The notes: generated by a model from the sequence alone, not told the origin. A stretch of 64,000 nt of DNA from Ichthyophis bannanicus (GCA_033557465.1 CM066036.1:583937574-584001573); one strand, 5' to 3'; counted from the stretch's first letter, positions 1-10,409 are shown. Program-made: numbers and translations.

Positions 1-1125
1 GCAAAAGAGATTCTCCCATTGGTATGGGACATTGACCAACTTGTCCAGAAACCATTGTTAGAGGTCCGATGACTGCAGCCATGCCTGGTGGCGTGAACCG
101 ATGCCATCTGTGGCTACCCGGGCCGCCGACTCAAACCTATCATAGTCCACCCGAGACATAAACTTCGAGCACTCATGGATGGCTTTAGACATGCCCTTGA
201 AGTGCTGCAAGGGTTCCTCGACCAGCCGAGAACCTGGTGAGTTCCTTTGCCAGGTCCCTCAGGTACATGCCCATGTACAGCTGGTAGGCTGGATCAGACA
301 AGTCAGCATTGAACCCTGGAAGCACTTTCTGACGAGGGCATCCAAGTTGCGGGCCTCCCTGCTGGGGGGCACCGAGGAGTGGGTCTTCTGGCTCTTCAGC
401 CGGCGCATGGCCGATTCCATAACCATGAAGTTGTGCACCCAGGGCTCCGGTGGACTCGATACATTGAGTCGAGCCGCTTGCTTTTCACTGCCACCGACGC
501 TGGCGTCTCCCACATGCGGAACATCAGTTGTTCCAGGATCGGAGGTACGGGTACAGTAAGGTTCTTCCGAGGGGGGGGGGGGCCTCATACTGGAGGATCT
601 CAAGCTCATCAGTTCGAAAATACTCCTCGGACTCCGTGGGGAACACCAATGCCTTGGACATATCCCGCACGAAGTCCAGGAACCTCATGTCCTCCGGGAG
701 GACATTCTCCGAGGCTCGGATACCGGGGAATCAGATGGTACATCCCTGTGCCTGCGGGTATCCAGGGACTCCTCATCCTCGGTTTCCCATGCCGACGCCC
801 CCGAGGAGGAATTGGCAGGCTTCTCAGGCATTGAGGGTCCTGGTGCCGAGAGCCCTGATGCTGGCAGGCTCGGCGGCGATGACCTCGGTCCCGAACGGGA
901 GGTCGAGAGAGACCTTGGTCGAGGATCGACTTGAGCCCGAAGGGCCTCGAGGAACGGCTCGGCCTCTGGGGTCGACTTTGATGTCAAGGGCCCAGTGGTC
1001 GGGGCGGAGGAACCAGACAGGCTGGCTATCAGCGCCCACTGCTGCTCCATGAAGGCAGTGAAACTGTGCTTCAAGGCCGCCATTCTGGACTTGATTCCAG
1101 AAAGCTCCGCAGCCACCGGCTCGGG
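1..1125 (-). pseudogene. DIRS gag, frameshifted fragment (E0)
   Basis: These are remnants of DIRS gag on the minus strand. The conserved core is seen near 300-480, including SAMRRLKSQKTHSSVPP and a stretch like EARNLDALVRKCFQGSML. An S/P/E-rich linker follows at about 685-1116, with a short segment like HSFTAFMEQQWALIASL that matches the same place in E4. The core and linker lie in different frames, with a G-run (about 570-581) between them that may be the frameshift site. The N-terminal CxxC...CxxC motif seen in the other gags is deleted. In the family, gag is the presumed structural protein of the particle. Confidence 0.75.
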
Positions 1126-1469
1126 CCCGACGCCGGTTCCCCCAGAGGGGAGTCCTCAACGAGGACAGTTGGTTCTTGCCTCGGCTGCTCCGGTCGAAGA
1201 CTCAGGCTGCCAGTGAAAAAGAGAAAAAGGTGTGAACGCCAGTCATGAAGGACAAAAAACGAAAAATAGAGCTGGACTTGATACCGATGTACCGAGCTGA
1301 AGGCGGGAAGAGGTACTGGTGTCGACCGGTCGAGAAAGAGACAAAAAAATCCACTTTTTTGCGGGGACACAAGGACTCTGAAAGCTGGGGATTTGCTCCG
1401 CACGAGGGCTCTGTCGGCGCCGACATCACCCATATGTGAGGACTGACTTCCTGCTTGTTCCCCGGAGAA
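1..1469 (-). mobile_element. E0: family-B DIRS, 5' part (cut by window start)
   Basis: This is the 5' end, on the minus strand, of a family-B DIRS retrotransposon. It holds a gag fragment, an untranslated leader and the right-hand inverted terminal repeat. The terminus (about 1360-1469) contains GTCGGCGCCGAC followed by CCATATGTGAGGACTGACTT and ends in GGAGAA, which matches the right ends of E4 and E9. The left end, pol and YR would lie before base 1. Compared with E4, about 450 bp between the gag linker and the leader is missing, and this removes the N-terminal zinc-ribbon region, so the copy is defective. Confidence 0.85.
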
Positions 1470-2090
1470 ATAAATGAAACTTTAATCAATTGAAAACTCT
1501 AATAAGGATTCTTAAAGGAAGAAAAAAACATGACAGCAGGCGGGTAAGAAAAAAATACCTAGAATCACTGAAAAAGGTTACCAATGAAGTGATAGCAATG
1601 ACGCATCTGTTGGGATCCGTGGAAAAACGAAAACTGAATAAATATAACATCATCTTGCTTGTCCATGGAGAATCATCTTCTTCCTCTAGGGGCAATAACT
1701 TCCTCTCCTCTCGAGCAGAAAGGCTGGCTGAACTGTCCGTTAAAGAGTCCATATCCCAGTCTCCCTCAAGAGCATACTGAAACTCACAGTCGCCTAGAGA
1801 CTGAGAAGAAGATGGTTTAGGCAATTTCAGAGCAATTTCTATCTCTTCTCCGGAATGCATTATAATATCCTTTGTTTTATTTCAAATTCCTTTCCTTATG
1901 ATACATAGCATTCTATTTGCTCTCTTGGCCGCCACTGCACACTGATTTTATTGTACACGTGGGTCTTGAAGGACTAGAAAAAGGGACTGTTACTTCTGGA
2001 GAGAGATCTGCAATTGTGAGTATATACTTCTGGGAATTTTCTGAAAGGACTTCTTTGTATTAAAGCTAATTAATCTGTGAACCCACTGTT
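1470..2090. other. Unassigned sequence between E0 and LINE A
   Basis: I recognise no known repeat or gene here. A minus-strand open frame at 1486-1860 (124 codons) begins with a methionine. Its N-terminal half is acidic and serine-rich (SLTDSSASLSAREERK, then LPLEEEDDSPW) and its tail is hydrophobic and basic. An overlapping plus-strand frame (1490-1780) is lysine- and arginine-rich. Neither has a motif I know. E0 is inserted at the left edge, so this could be the flank of an older mobile element or unique host DNA. The LINE A 5' UTR may extend into the last 100 bp. Confidence 0.35.
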
Positions 2091-2102
2091 TTTTGTTAAA
2101 TC

Positions 2103-2372
2103 AGTCAGGGCCTAGTAGCAGCAGTTCAAGTTTAAATTTAAAACACAGAAGAGAACTTTCTGGTTACATTTCATACCCAGCAGAGAGCTTGTAGTTTAAA
2201 TTTAATAGTCACAATAGGCCTAGTATCAGCAAAGTACTTTTAGTTTAAATTTAAAACACAGAAGAGAGCTTTCTGGTTAAATTTAGAACCCAGCAGAGAG
2301 CTTGTAGTTTAAATTTCATAATAAGTCAGAGCCTAGCAGCAGCAAAGAGCTGTAATTTAAATCAAATCAGAA
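2103..2372 (+). repeat. Tandem ~110-bp repeats in LINE 5' UTR
   Basis: Two near-complete units and one partial unit follow each other at a spacing of 108-113 bp. Each carries GGCCTAGTA-CAGCA, then AGTTTAAATTTAAAACACAG, a TTTCTGGTTA-ATTT block and CAGCAGAGAGCTTGTAGTTT. The third unit begins near 2330. LINE B has a shortened version at about 52365-52540. Repeated 5' UTR units are known in several LINE groups, where they act as promoter monomers. That role here is inference. Confidence 0.7.
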
Positions 2373-2960
2373 TATAACTTAGCATAAAAGGCAAAACAGG
2401 GTCAGTACTCTGTGAGCAACAAATAAAGTCTTCTAGAGACCTTTACAAAGAGGCCTTCTACCTTGGGGCAAGAGACCTGTGAAACCTTTTCAATAGGTGT
2501 TAACACCAGGTGGCAGGTCAAAAGGCCATTTTGAAAGACTCCTATCCAAGCAAGGACTGTTAATCACCCAGGAAGTTGGTCACAGCTTACCTCAGCAGCA
2601 CAGGACAGGGTACTGTGTAGCAGTCCTCTTTTAATAAATGTTATTTCCCTCTCTCCCTCCCCAACACCCACCCACCCCTGGGATAATCGTAGCTTTATAG
2701 GTACTTACACATGTTAAAGGAAAGGAGGTGTTCTCAGGTGAAGCTCGTTATCCAAATCAGTCATACACTAAGGACCTGAGATTAAGCTTCAGGTGAACAA
2801 GGTATGTTAAATGTATTAGGTACAGTTTTATTAGTATAAATATCCATAGCAACCCTTAGTAAGTAAAGAACTTAAAGATCTAAACACAAGCTTAAAACTA
2901 AAATGCAGACAACAGACCAGTAGCGAGATGGGGGCTTTCCAGTCTTTTGCATTGTGTCAC

Positions 2961-3816
2961 ATGTATGATTTTCTCCCAGTTGGTGAGAGGTCCTATGTGT
3001 GCACTAGGTGCAAGGAGCTCTTTGCTCTCAGGGAACGAGTCAGTTCTCTAGAGGCTAGAGTAGCAGACTTGGAAAACATAAGAAAGACATAGAGGTACAT
3101 AGACGAGACCTACAGGGATATAGTCCTGAAAGATGCAGTCTGGCAGCATCCCTGTTGCCATGGACGAGAGAGGTCACTTGACAGGACAGCATCACCCTGC
3201 TGTAGCAGGAAGTGATCCTGTAACTAGGACCTGTTCTCCAGGTGATGTAAAACCCTCTCGCACCAAGGAAGTTTCTCCAGGGCCATGTGCCCATGAGGGA
3301 AGGGTTAGGACAGCCGTTATAGTTTGTGATTCGATCATTAGGCATGTAGATAGCTGGGTGGCTGGTGGACGTGAGGATCGCCTGGTAACATGCCTGCCTG
3401 GTGCGAAGGTAGCGGACCTCACGCGCCACCTAGATAAGGTCTTAGATAGTGCTGGGGAGGAGTCTGCTGTCTTGGTACATGTCGGTACTAATGACATAGG
3501 AAAATGTGGTAGGGAGGTTCTGGAGGCTAAATTTAGGCTTTTAGGTAGGAAGTTGAAATCCAGAGCTTCCAGGGTAGCGTTCTCCGAAATGCTTCCCGTT
3601 CCACGCGCAGGACCCAAAAGGCAGGCAGAGCTCTGGAGTCTCAATGTGTGGAAGAGACAATGTTGCAGAGATGAGGGTTTTGGATTTGTTAGGAACTGGG
3701 GAACATTCTGGGGAAAGGAGGGGCTCTTCCGAAGGGATGGGCTTCACCTTAACCGGGATGGAACCAGGCTGCTGGCATTAACCTTTAAAAAGGAGAGAGA
3801 GCAGCTTTTAAACTAG
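2961..3816 (+). pseudogene. LINE A ORF1 (coiled coil plus esterase-like), broken
   Basis: The start is taken at the ATG at 2961 because LINE B begins the same way (MYDF). The N-terminus has a CTRCKELFALRERV segment with a CxxC pair and then a heptad-like stretch (SLEARVADLE). A TAG at 3090-3092 and an indel near 3130 break the frame. The C-terminal part (3133-3816) looks like an SGNH esterase: a damaged GDS block (VCDSIIRHVD, where Cys replaces the expected Gly), a block-III motif HVGTNDIG and a terminal DGLHLN. CR1 ORF1 proteins are known to carry such a domain, and RNA binding and a membrane-related role have been proposed for it. Confidence 0.8.
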
Positions 3817-3851
3817 ATAATAGGGGAAAGCCGACAGTCGCCCAAGAGCGA

Positions 3852-4557
3852 ATGGTTCGGAAGAATGTATCCTTGAAGGATACTACTAAAAGCAGAGAGG
3901 TTCCAAAAAAGAGTAAAGTAGCCCAAATGCTCTCGAGTATGGAGCAGACAGAGCTTAAAGATCCCAAATTACCCATCTCTACCAATAGCCAAATTAATAT
4001 GAATAAAATACAGTCTCTAAAATGCTTGTATGCAAATGCTAGAAGTCTAAAAAATAAGATGGGAGAGTTAGAATATATAGCACTAAATGAGAGGTTAGAT
4101 ATGATTGGAATATCAGAGACATGGTGGAAGGAGGAAAACCAGTGGGACACTGACACCTGGGTACAAAATATATCGTAATGATAGAGTTGATCAAATTGGT
4201 GGCGGGGTTGCGCTCTATGTTAGAGAGGGTATTGAGTCAGAAAGGATTAAATATTTGCAGGAAACAAAATTTGCTGTAGAATCTCTATGGATTCAAATTC
4301 CATGTAAAAAGGGGAAGGCGATGGCAATGGGGGTGTACTATCGACCGCCTGGCCAGAATGAACAAATTGATGAAATGCTCAAAGAAATCAAGGAAGCTAA
4401 CAAAGGTTACAGCTCAGTAGTAATAATGGGTGATTTCAATTATCCTGGTATCGACTGGGTCAGTGTCACGGCAGGACATGCTAGGGAGATAAAGTTCCTA
4501 GATGAAATAAATGACTGCTTCTTGGAGCAGCTGGTTCATGAACCAACCAGAGGGGAA
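3852..4557 (+). pseudogene. LINE A ORF2, endonuclease N-terminal part
   Basis: This is the first part of the LINE ORF2 apurinic-like endonuclease, which nicks target DNA to prime reverse transcription. Visible motifs are YANARSLKNKMGEL (N-box), ISETWW (catalytic Glu) and GDFNYPGIDW (4429-4458). A frameshift near 4160-4170 moves the reading to another phase, in which YRPPGQNEQI follows. The coding sequence stops at GGGGAA (4557), where E1 is inserted, and resumes in phase at 10268. Confidence 0.85.
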
Positions 4558-4929
4558 AGCACAGTTACTTACCTGTAACAGGTGATCTCTGGGAACAGCA
4601 GGAATAAGTCTTCACATATGGGTACGTCGGTACCGACGGAGCCTGCGCGGGAACGCTCCCCAGCTTCCCAAAAAGGAAAGCTTTTGGGAGCATCCCACAG
4701 CGCCTGCGCGCTGCCTTCCCGCCTTTCCTAACCAACTCTCCTCAGTTCGAGTTTAAAGCTGAGACAATAGAGAGAGAGAGGAAAGGAAAGACAGAAAAGA
4801 GATACAACTCCTAGGGGGGAGGTGGGTGGGTTGTGAAGACTTATTCCTGCTGTTCCCAGAGATCACCTGTTACAGGTAAGTAACTGTGCTATCTCCAGGA
4901 ACAAGCAGGAATGAGTCTTCACATATGGG
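4558..4929. repeat. E1 left inverted terminal repeat and ICR
   Basis: 4558-4616 is repeated in inverted form at 4832-4890, making a fold-back of about 330 bp. It is directly followed by 4891-4929, which is the reverse complement of the right element end (10229-10267). So 4832-4929 equals the two element ends joined, the defining internal complementary region of DIRS elements, thought to template circle formation. The terminal repeat contains the palindrome CGTCGGTACCGACG and a stem-loop (AGCTTCC...GGAAAGCT). Confidence 0.9.
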
Positions 4930-5041
4930 GACTCCCTAGCTGAGATGCCTGGGAGATCCCCAAGGATAGGAGACCCTGAAGGGGGTCTGCATCCTCCTAT
5001 GGATCTCAGGCATCCATCCAGGGAAGGAGGGCAGGAGTTGT

Positions 5042-6180
5042 TTAAGAATGGAACAGGTGTCTGAGGACAGCCTGACCAAACAAGGCATCCTGGCGGGAAT
5101 CCTTGTCCAAGCAGTAATGGGCTGTGAAGGTATGAACAGAGGCCCAGGTGGCTGCTCGACAGATCTGGTCGATGGACACAGAATTTAGATGAGCCATAGA
5201 GGTGGCCATGGCCCTCACATTATGAGCTGTGACATGGCTCTCCAGAGAAAGGTTCTTACTCTGGTAGGCGAAAGAAATACACTGAGCAATCCAAGTGGAC
5301 AGTGTTCTCCTAGAGACTGGAAGTCCCAAGTGAGAAGGATCAAAAGCAACAAAAAGCTGGGAAGACTTTCTATGTTGCTGTGTCCTATGTAACTAAAAAG
5401 CAAGAGCTCTTTAACAATCCAGAGTATGAAGATTCCTCTCTGCACTGGATGCATGAGGAGCTGGAAAAAAGACAGGTAGATATACCTCTTGATTAAGATG
5501 AAAAGGTGAGACCACTTTAGGCATAAAGTGTGGATTTGTCCTAAGGACTACCTTGTCATGATGGAACCTTGTATAAGGTGGATTAGCCACTAAGGCCTGC
5601 AGTTCACTGATGCGGCGAGCAGAAGTAACTGCAATGAGGAAAATAACCTTCCAGGAAAGAAATTTCAAGGAGGTAGTGGCTAAGGGTTCAAAAGGTGGCT
5701 TCATAAGCTGACCAAGAACCAAATTTAAGTCCCATGCCACCGGAGGAGGCTTAATGGGAGGTTTAGTTAAAGTTAGGCCTCTCATGAATCTTGAAATAAG
5801 AGGATGAGAGGAGATAGGTTGTCCATTGATGGGCTTAAGGGATGCTGCAATAGCACTCAAATGGACTCTTACTGAATTTGTTTTAAGTCCTGCATTGGAG
5901 AGATGCAGGAGATAGTCTAACAAAGAAGTTAAAGGTAGTGCTAAAGGGTCAAGACCCTTTTCAGCACACCAAATGGAAAATCTTTTCCACTTTAAAGCAT
6001 AGGAACGCCTGGTGGAAGGTTTCCTGGAAGCATGGAGGATATCCTTCACCTGCTGAGAAAGATTCAAGTCTTGAAGGTCTAGGCCTTCAGTAACCAAGCT
6101 CTGAGTTGAAGGGACTTGGGGTTTGGGTGCCACAAAGTCCCTTCCTCCTGAGACAGAAGGTCTGGAGCAGCTCCCAAGTC
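5042..6180 (-). pseudogene. Tyrosine recombinase (E1), nonsense-interrupted
   Basis: This is the DIRS integrase of the tyrosine-recombinase type, which would insert the circular DNA copy. The order on the minus strand is a core-binding region (RKPSTRRSYALKWKRFSIWC, then LLDYLLHLSNAGLKTNSVRV), box I with the catalytic Arg (SARRISELQAL), the box II motif HNVRAMATSMA (HxxR), ATWASVHTF and the nucleophile Tyr in HYCLDKDS. A TAA at 5411-5413 interrupts the frame between box I and box II, and the same frame resumes to 5042. The YR phase is also open far upstream, overlapping pol. Confidence 0.85.
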
Positions 6181-7994
6181 CAGGGAGGGGGCTTGGGAGA
6201 GATGCAGAAGTAGAGGGTACCACACTTGGCGTGGCCAGCGTGGAGCTATGAGGATCATAGATCCTTGATCCCTCTGGAGTTTGAACAGAGTCTTGGGAAT
6301 CAAGGGAATGGGTGGAAAGGCATACAGGAAGCCCTGACCCCAATGAAGGAGGAAGGCATCCTTGGCCTGAACCCCCTGACACGGAATTCTGGAACAGAAC
6401 CGGGGAAGTTTGGCATTCCACGGACTTGCAAAGAGGTCTATGTCCGGGGTTCCCCATTCTTGAAAGATTCTGAGTACCTGATCCATCTGCAGGGACCATT
6501 CGTGTGGAAGCAGAACTCGACTGAGTCTGTCTGCCCAAGAGTTTTGGATTCCTGGGAGATATACTGCCAGGAGATGGATTTGATGCTCTCTGGCGAAGGC
6601 CCACAATCTTAGAGCTTCGTTGCAAAGCGACAGAGAGCCAGTTCCTCCTTGCTTGTTTATGTAAAACATGGCTACCTGATTGTCCATATGAATAAGGATT
6701 GTCTTGTAGCTGAGGAGGGTATGAAAGACCTTGAAAGCCAGAAACACTGCTCGAAGTTCCAAGTGGTTGATATGAAGAGAGGTCTCCTGTGGGGACCAAG
6801 TGCCTTGGGTGGAGAGGTCTTGTAGATGAGCTCCCCATCCTGTTTGGGAGGCATCTGTTGTGAGGGTTGCTTGGGGCAACAACTGTTGGAAGGGGGACCC
6901 CAGCAACAGATTTTGAGTGGACATCCACCATTGGAGAGACCAAAAGAGACGTTTGGAGGTTGCTATTTGGTCTGAGAGAGCTCCTGAAGCTTGAGTCCAC
7001 TGGGTGGACAAAGTCCATTGAGCTGCTCTCATGTGTAGGCGAGCATAGGGTACCACATGTACGGTGGAAGCCATGTGGCCTAGCAGTTGTAGCATTTCCC
7101 TGGCAGTTAAGTGGCTCTTTGACTGAATCTGGGAGGCTAGCTGCACTAGACGTTGGCAACGGGCCTGAGGAAGGTAGGCCCTTGCAGTGGTGGTATCCAA
7201 CCAGGCCCCTATGAATTCCAGGGACTGAGTAGGGATGAGCTGGGACTTTGGGAGGTTTACTACCAGTCCCAGATACTGCAGAAATGCACCTTGTGCGGTC
7301 CAGGGAAATCTGGGACTCTGACTGAGATGGAGCTCGGATGAGCCAGTCGTCCAGGTATGGGAAGACAAATATTCCCAGAGTGCGTAGAAATGCAGCAACT
7401 ATTGCCATGCATTTGGTGAACACTCTCGGAGCAGAGGCCAGACCAAAAGGAAGGACTCTGTATTGGTAATGTTTTCCCTGGAAAAGAAAATGTAGGAATT
7501 TTCTGTGAGATGGATGGATGAGAACATGTGTGTACGCATCCTTGAGATCTAGAGAACAAAGCCAATCCTAACTTTGAAGGTATGGAAGGAGAGTGCCCAG
7601 AGAAAGCATCTTCAACTTCTCCTTGCATAGAAATTTGTTCAATTCTCTGAGATCTAGAATGGGTCTGTATCCCCCTGTCTTCTTTGGAATGAGAAAATAG
7701 GGGGAGTAGAACCCTGACCCTTGTTGAAGAAGAGGAACTTCTTCTATTGCCCCTTGAGCAAGAAGGGTAGTTATCTCCTGACCTAAAAGGACGAGAAGAG
7801 ATGTGGAAGTGTCTCACCATGGTGTGGGGAGGAAGGTCTGAGAAATGAAGTTTGTAGCCCTCTCTTATGATGGAGAGGGTCCACTGCTCTGATGTGATTT
7901 GCTCCCATCTGGGAGCAAAATGAGCTAACCTTCCTGGAATGGTGAGAGGTTCTGGCTGTGTTAAAGCCAGAAAGGCTCAGTTCTCTAGCATCAA
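6079..7994 (-). pseudogene. Reverse transcriptase-RNase H-MT-like polyprotein (E1), frameshifted
   Basis: RT motifs on the minus strand are LDLKDAYTHVLIHPSH (motif A), LPFGLASAPRVFTKCM (motif B) and FPYLDDWLIRAP, with the YLDD active site at 7346-7357. RNase H follows with TDASQTGWGAH, LELRAVFLAF, MDNQVAMFYINKQGG and NSWADRLSR. Next is the post-RNase H region conserved in DIRS (DLFASPWNAKLPRFCS, then YAFPPIPLIPKTL and ILIAPRWPRQVW), which corresponds to the methyltransferase-like part. Frameshifts near 7300 and further upstream, and a stop after LLPYLQS, make it non-functional. The pol phase begins at the gag stop in the +1 frame. Confidence 0.85.
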
Positions 7995-7995
7995 G

Positions 7996-9844
7996 TCAAA
8001 AACCCTGAGGGGGTTGGGACTGCTGGGTTACAGCAGCCCCTGTAGACTTAGGCCTGGCCTGCTTAGGTTGCTGACAGTTAGCGGTAAAGCGACCTGTAGA
8101 AGATTGTTGGCCAGAAGTGGAAGGAAACCTGCCCTTTTTGAAAAAAGACTTTTTAAAAGTATTTTTCTTGGCAGGAATGGAGGTAGACCTTGAAAGTCTA
8201 TCCAGAGCAGAATTCTCTGCATCCATTTGAGTGGCTTTAATTTGCCACTCTTTGCCAAACAGATTTTCACCTGTACAGGGCAGATTTCCTAAGCCATCTT
8301 GAACCCAGGGTTCTAAATCAGAAGCCTGGAGCCAAGCAATTCTGCGAGCAGCTATGGCAATGCCTGAGGCTCTACTGGCACCTTCAAAGGAGTCAAAGGC
8401 TGCCCTGTTTGAAAACTTGGAGATGGTCCTGAGTATACTTAAGCCACATGCGGAATTCTTCCCTTTTATCTTCTGGAATAAAAGGGAGGAAAGTGTGCAG
8501 CTTTTCTGCCACTTCTTTCAGAAACATACCCATATAAAGGCTATAGGAGTTGATTCTGGCAATAAGCATACTGGCCTGGAAGATTTTCCTACCAAAAGCA
8601 TCCAAGGTCCTGCATTCTCTTCCTGGAGGAGCAGAAGAGTGTCTCTTTGTACTCTTTATCCTCTTCATAGCTGACTGCACCACAATGGAATGGTGAGGAA
8701 GCTGAGTTTTCTGGAACCCAGGACAAGGAGGGACACGATACATAGTGTCCAACCTGCGAGAATGAGGAGAGAGAGTGAGGAGTCTCCCATAAATCAATCA
8801 TGTGTTCATGAAGAATCTCATGAATTGGTAAGGTGACTGCCTCTTTAGGAGCCCTAGAGTATCCTAAAATATCTAATTTTTTTGCTCTAGGCTCTGATTC
8901 AGAGGTTACTGAAATAGAGAGTCCTTTAGCTACTTCTCTTATGAAGTCTTGAAATGGCAAGTCCTCTGGAGGAGACATTCTTCTTTTTGGAGAAGAAGGC
9001 TCCTCAGGAAGGGCTATGGATACTTCAGGAGACTCATCTGATGTATCAGAATCATCAGAGGAATCGAAGTATCGCCTGTCAGGGTGCTCTTCTAACGCTC
9101 GATACGCGTATCGAGCGGTATCGACATCGGGCGTCCCCGGTACCGGATCGGTACCATGAAGTAGCCCTGGACAAGGAACCGCAGCAGTCGGTATCATGGT
9201 CGATGTCGATGCAGTCGGTACCGGCATCGGCGCTGGTGCCGGTACCGGAGCCGATACTGACAATGGAGCTCGTTGCGGTACCGCCGGCGTCGCAGCTTGA
9301 ATGAAGGCTGAAATAGCCTGCTGCAAGGACAGAACATTCTGATCCATCGACGCCATGAATGCCTGGAGATCGATACCGGTAGATTGTGCCGGTACCCCAG
9401 AGCATTCTAACAGGTGATTGTTCGAGGCCGTGCCATCGATGTCAACCTGTAACCCCATAGGAGGAGCTTTGGAAGCCGGAGCTTCCCGCCTGGGTTGTTT
9501 GGCTGGTGCAGGATCCTCGAGGGCAAGCCCGGAGGCATCTTGATGCTTAGAGGGAGATCTACCCTTCGAGGACCTGCTAGGTTTATGTTTGGCTACCTGA
9601 GATCCTTCAGGAGAAGAAGACCTGGAAGATGTCGATGCTACTGCTGGTGCCTCAGCGGGAAACAGCACATGGAGCTTAGTGCTCGGTTCTGTAACCCCCG
9701 TTTAGACATTAGGGAGCAGGACGGACAATCCGGAATGGAGTGTTCAGGACCCAAACATTTAAGACACCATTCATGGGTATCTGTAACAGAAATAGTACCG
9801 CTACACTTAGTGCATTTTTTGAACCCGGAGGTTGGTTTTTCCAT
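7996..9844 (-). pseudogene. DIRS gag (E1), several frameshifts
   Basis: The start at 9844 is chosen because the sequence begins MEKP...GFKKCTKC, as in E3 and E7. The N-terminal motif is CTKCSG...CLKCLGPEH, a CxxC...CxxC zinc-ribbon-like module. A Ser/Pro/Val-rich linker follows, then the conserved core (VPPCPGFQKTQLPHHSIVV and RTLDAFGRKIFQASML). The frame changes near 9650, 8760 and 8400. The C-terminus ends QPPQGF at TTT-TGA-C (7995-8001), the junction with pol. Gag is the presumed particle protein. Confidence 0.8.
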
Positions 9845-10267
9845 GAGGGAAATTTTCTTATGGGCCCTGAGGCCTTAAGAAGAAAAATACACCAAGTGAG
9901 GAAAAAAATATCAAAGAAGAAAAATACACCAAGTGAGGAAAAAAATATCGATATATTGTTTTTATTTTTAAAGAAAGAAAGAAAAGACCGGCGGTACCGG
10001 TCCGGAGTCGGGGAAGGCAGACACGCGACCAAAGAAATAAAATAAAATAAAGAACTTCTTCAGCGGTGACAGGGCTCGACCTGCTGGCTCCGCGGCAAAG
10101 AAGAACTGAGGAGAGTTGGTTAGGAAAGGAGGGAAGGCAGTGCGCAGGCGCTGTGGGATTCTCCCAAAAGCTTTCCTTTTTGGGAAGCTGGGGTGCGTTC
10201 CCGCACAGGCTCCGTCGGTACCGACGTACCCATATGTGAAGACTCATTCCTGCTTGTTCCTGGAGAT
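9845..10267 (-). repeat. E1 5' leader and right inverted terminal repeat
   Basis: The leader (9845-10074) has a short direct duplication of about 40 bp near 9886-9950 (AAAAATACACCAAGTGAGGA twice), an A/T tract and GGCGGTACCGGT. The inverted repeat proper is about 10075-10267 and pairs with 4558-4760. It includes the palindrome CGTCGGTACCGACG and closes with CTGGAGAT. No TATA box is evident. The promoter is presumably within this repeat, as in other DIRS. Confidence 0.75.
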
Positions 10268-10409
10268 GCCATATTAGACCTAGTCCTTAGTGGAACACCA
10301 CATCTAGTGCAAGATATAAGGGTGTTGGGGCCACTTGGCAATAGTGATCATAGCATGATCGCATTTGATTTAATTAGTGGAGGAGGGATAGTAAGGAAAT
10401 CCACAGTAC
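10268..10409 (+). pseudogene. LINE A ORF2, end of endonuclease
   Basis: This continues the endonuclease after E1. It encodes AILDLVLSGTPHLVQDIRVL and then GNSDHSMIAFDLI, containing the catalytic Ser-Asp-His (about 10343-10351). It is in phase with the segment ending at 4557. It ends after RKSTV at GTAC, where E2 is inserted, and resumes at 23969. Confidence 0.85.

Larger units (their letters stand above)
4558..10267 (-). mobile_element. E1: complete-length family-A DIRS inserted in LINE A
   Basis: This element is 5.7 kb. Its left end starts AGCACAGTTACTTACC and its right end closes with TGTTCCTGGAGAT. The terminal 180-200 bp form an inverted pair (about 4558-4760 with 10075-10267). An ICR lies just inside the left end. 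The coding order on the minus strand is gag (9844 to 7996), RT-RNase H-MT-like (to 6079) and YR (to 5042). All three carry frameshifts or stops. The flanks GGGGAA and GCCATA rejoin in frame within the LINE endonuclease, and there is no target-site duplication. Confidence 0.92.

Noticed and set aside
4558..4890. The ~330-bp fold-back at each left end as an independent MITE or hAT-like DNA transposon
   Set aside because: The inner inverted copy is always followed by the complement of the far right end, which is what a DIRS ICR predicts. No target duplication and no stand-alone copy is seen in the window, apart from the truncated left ends explained by nesting.
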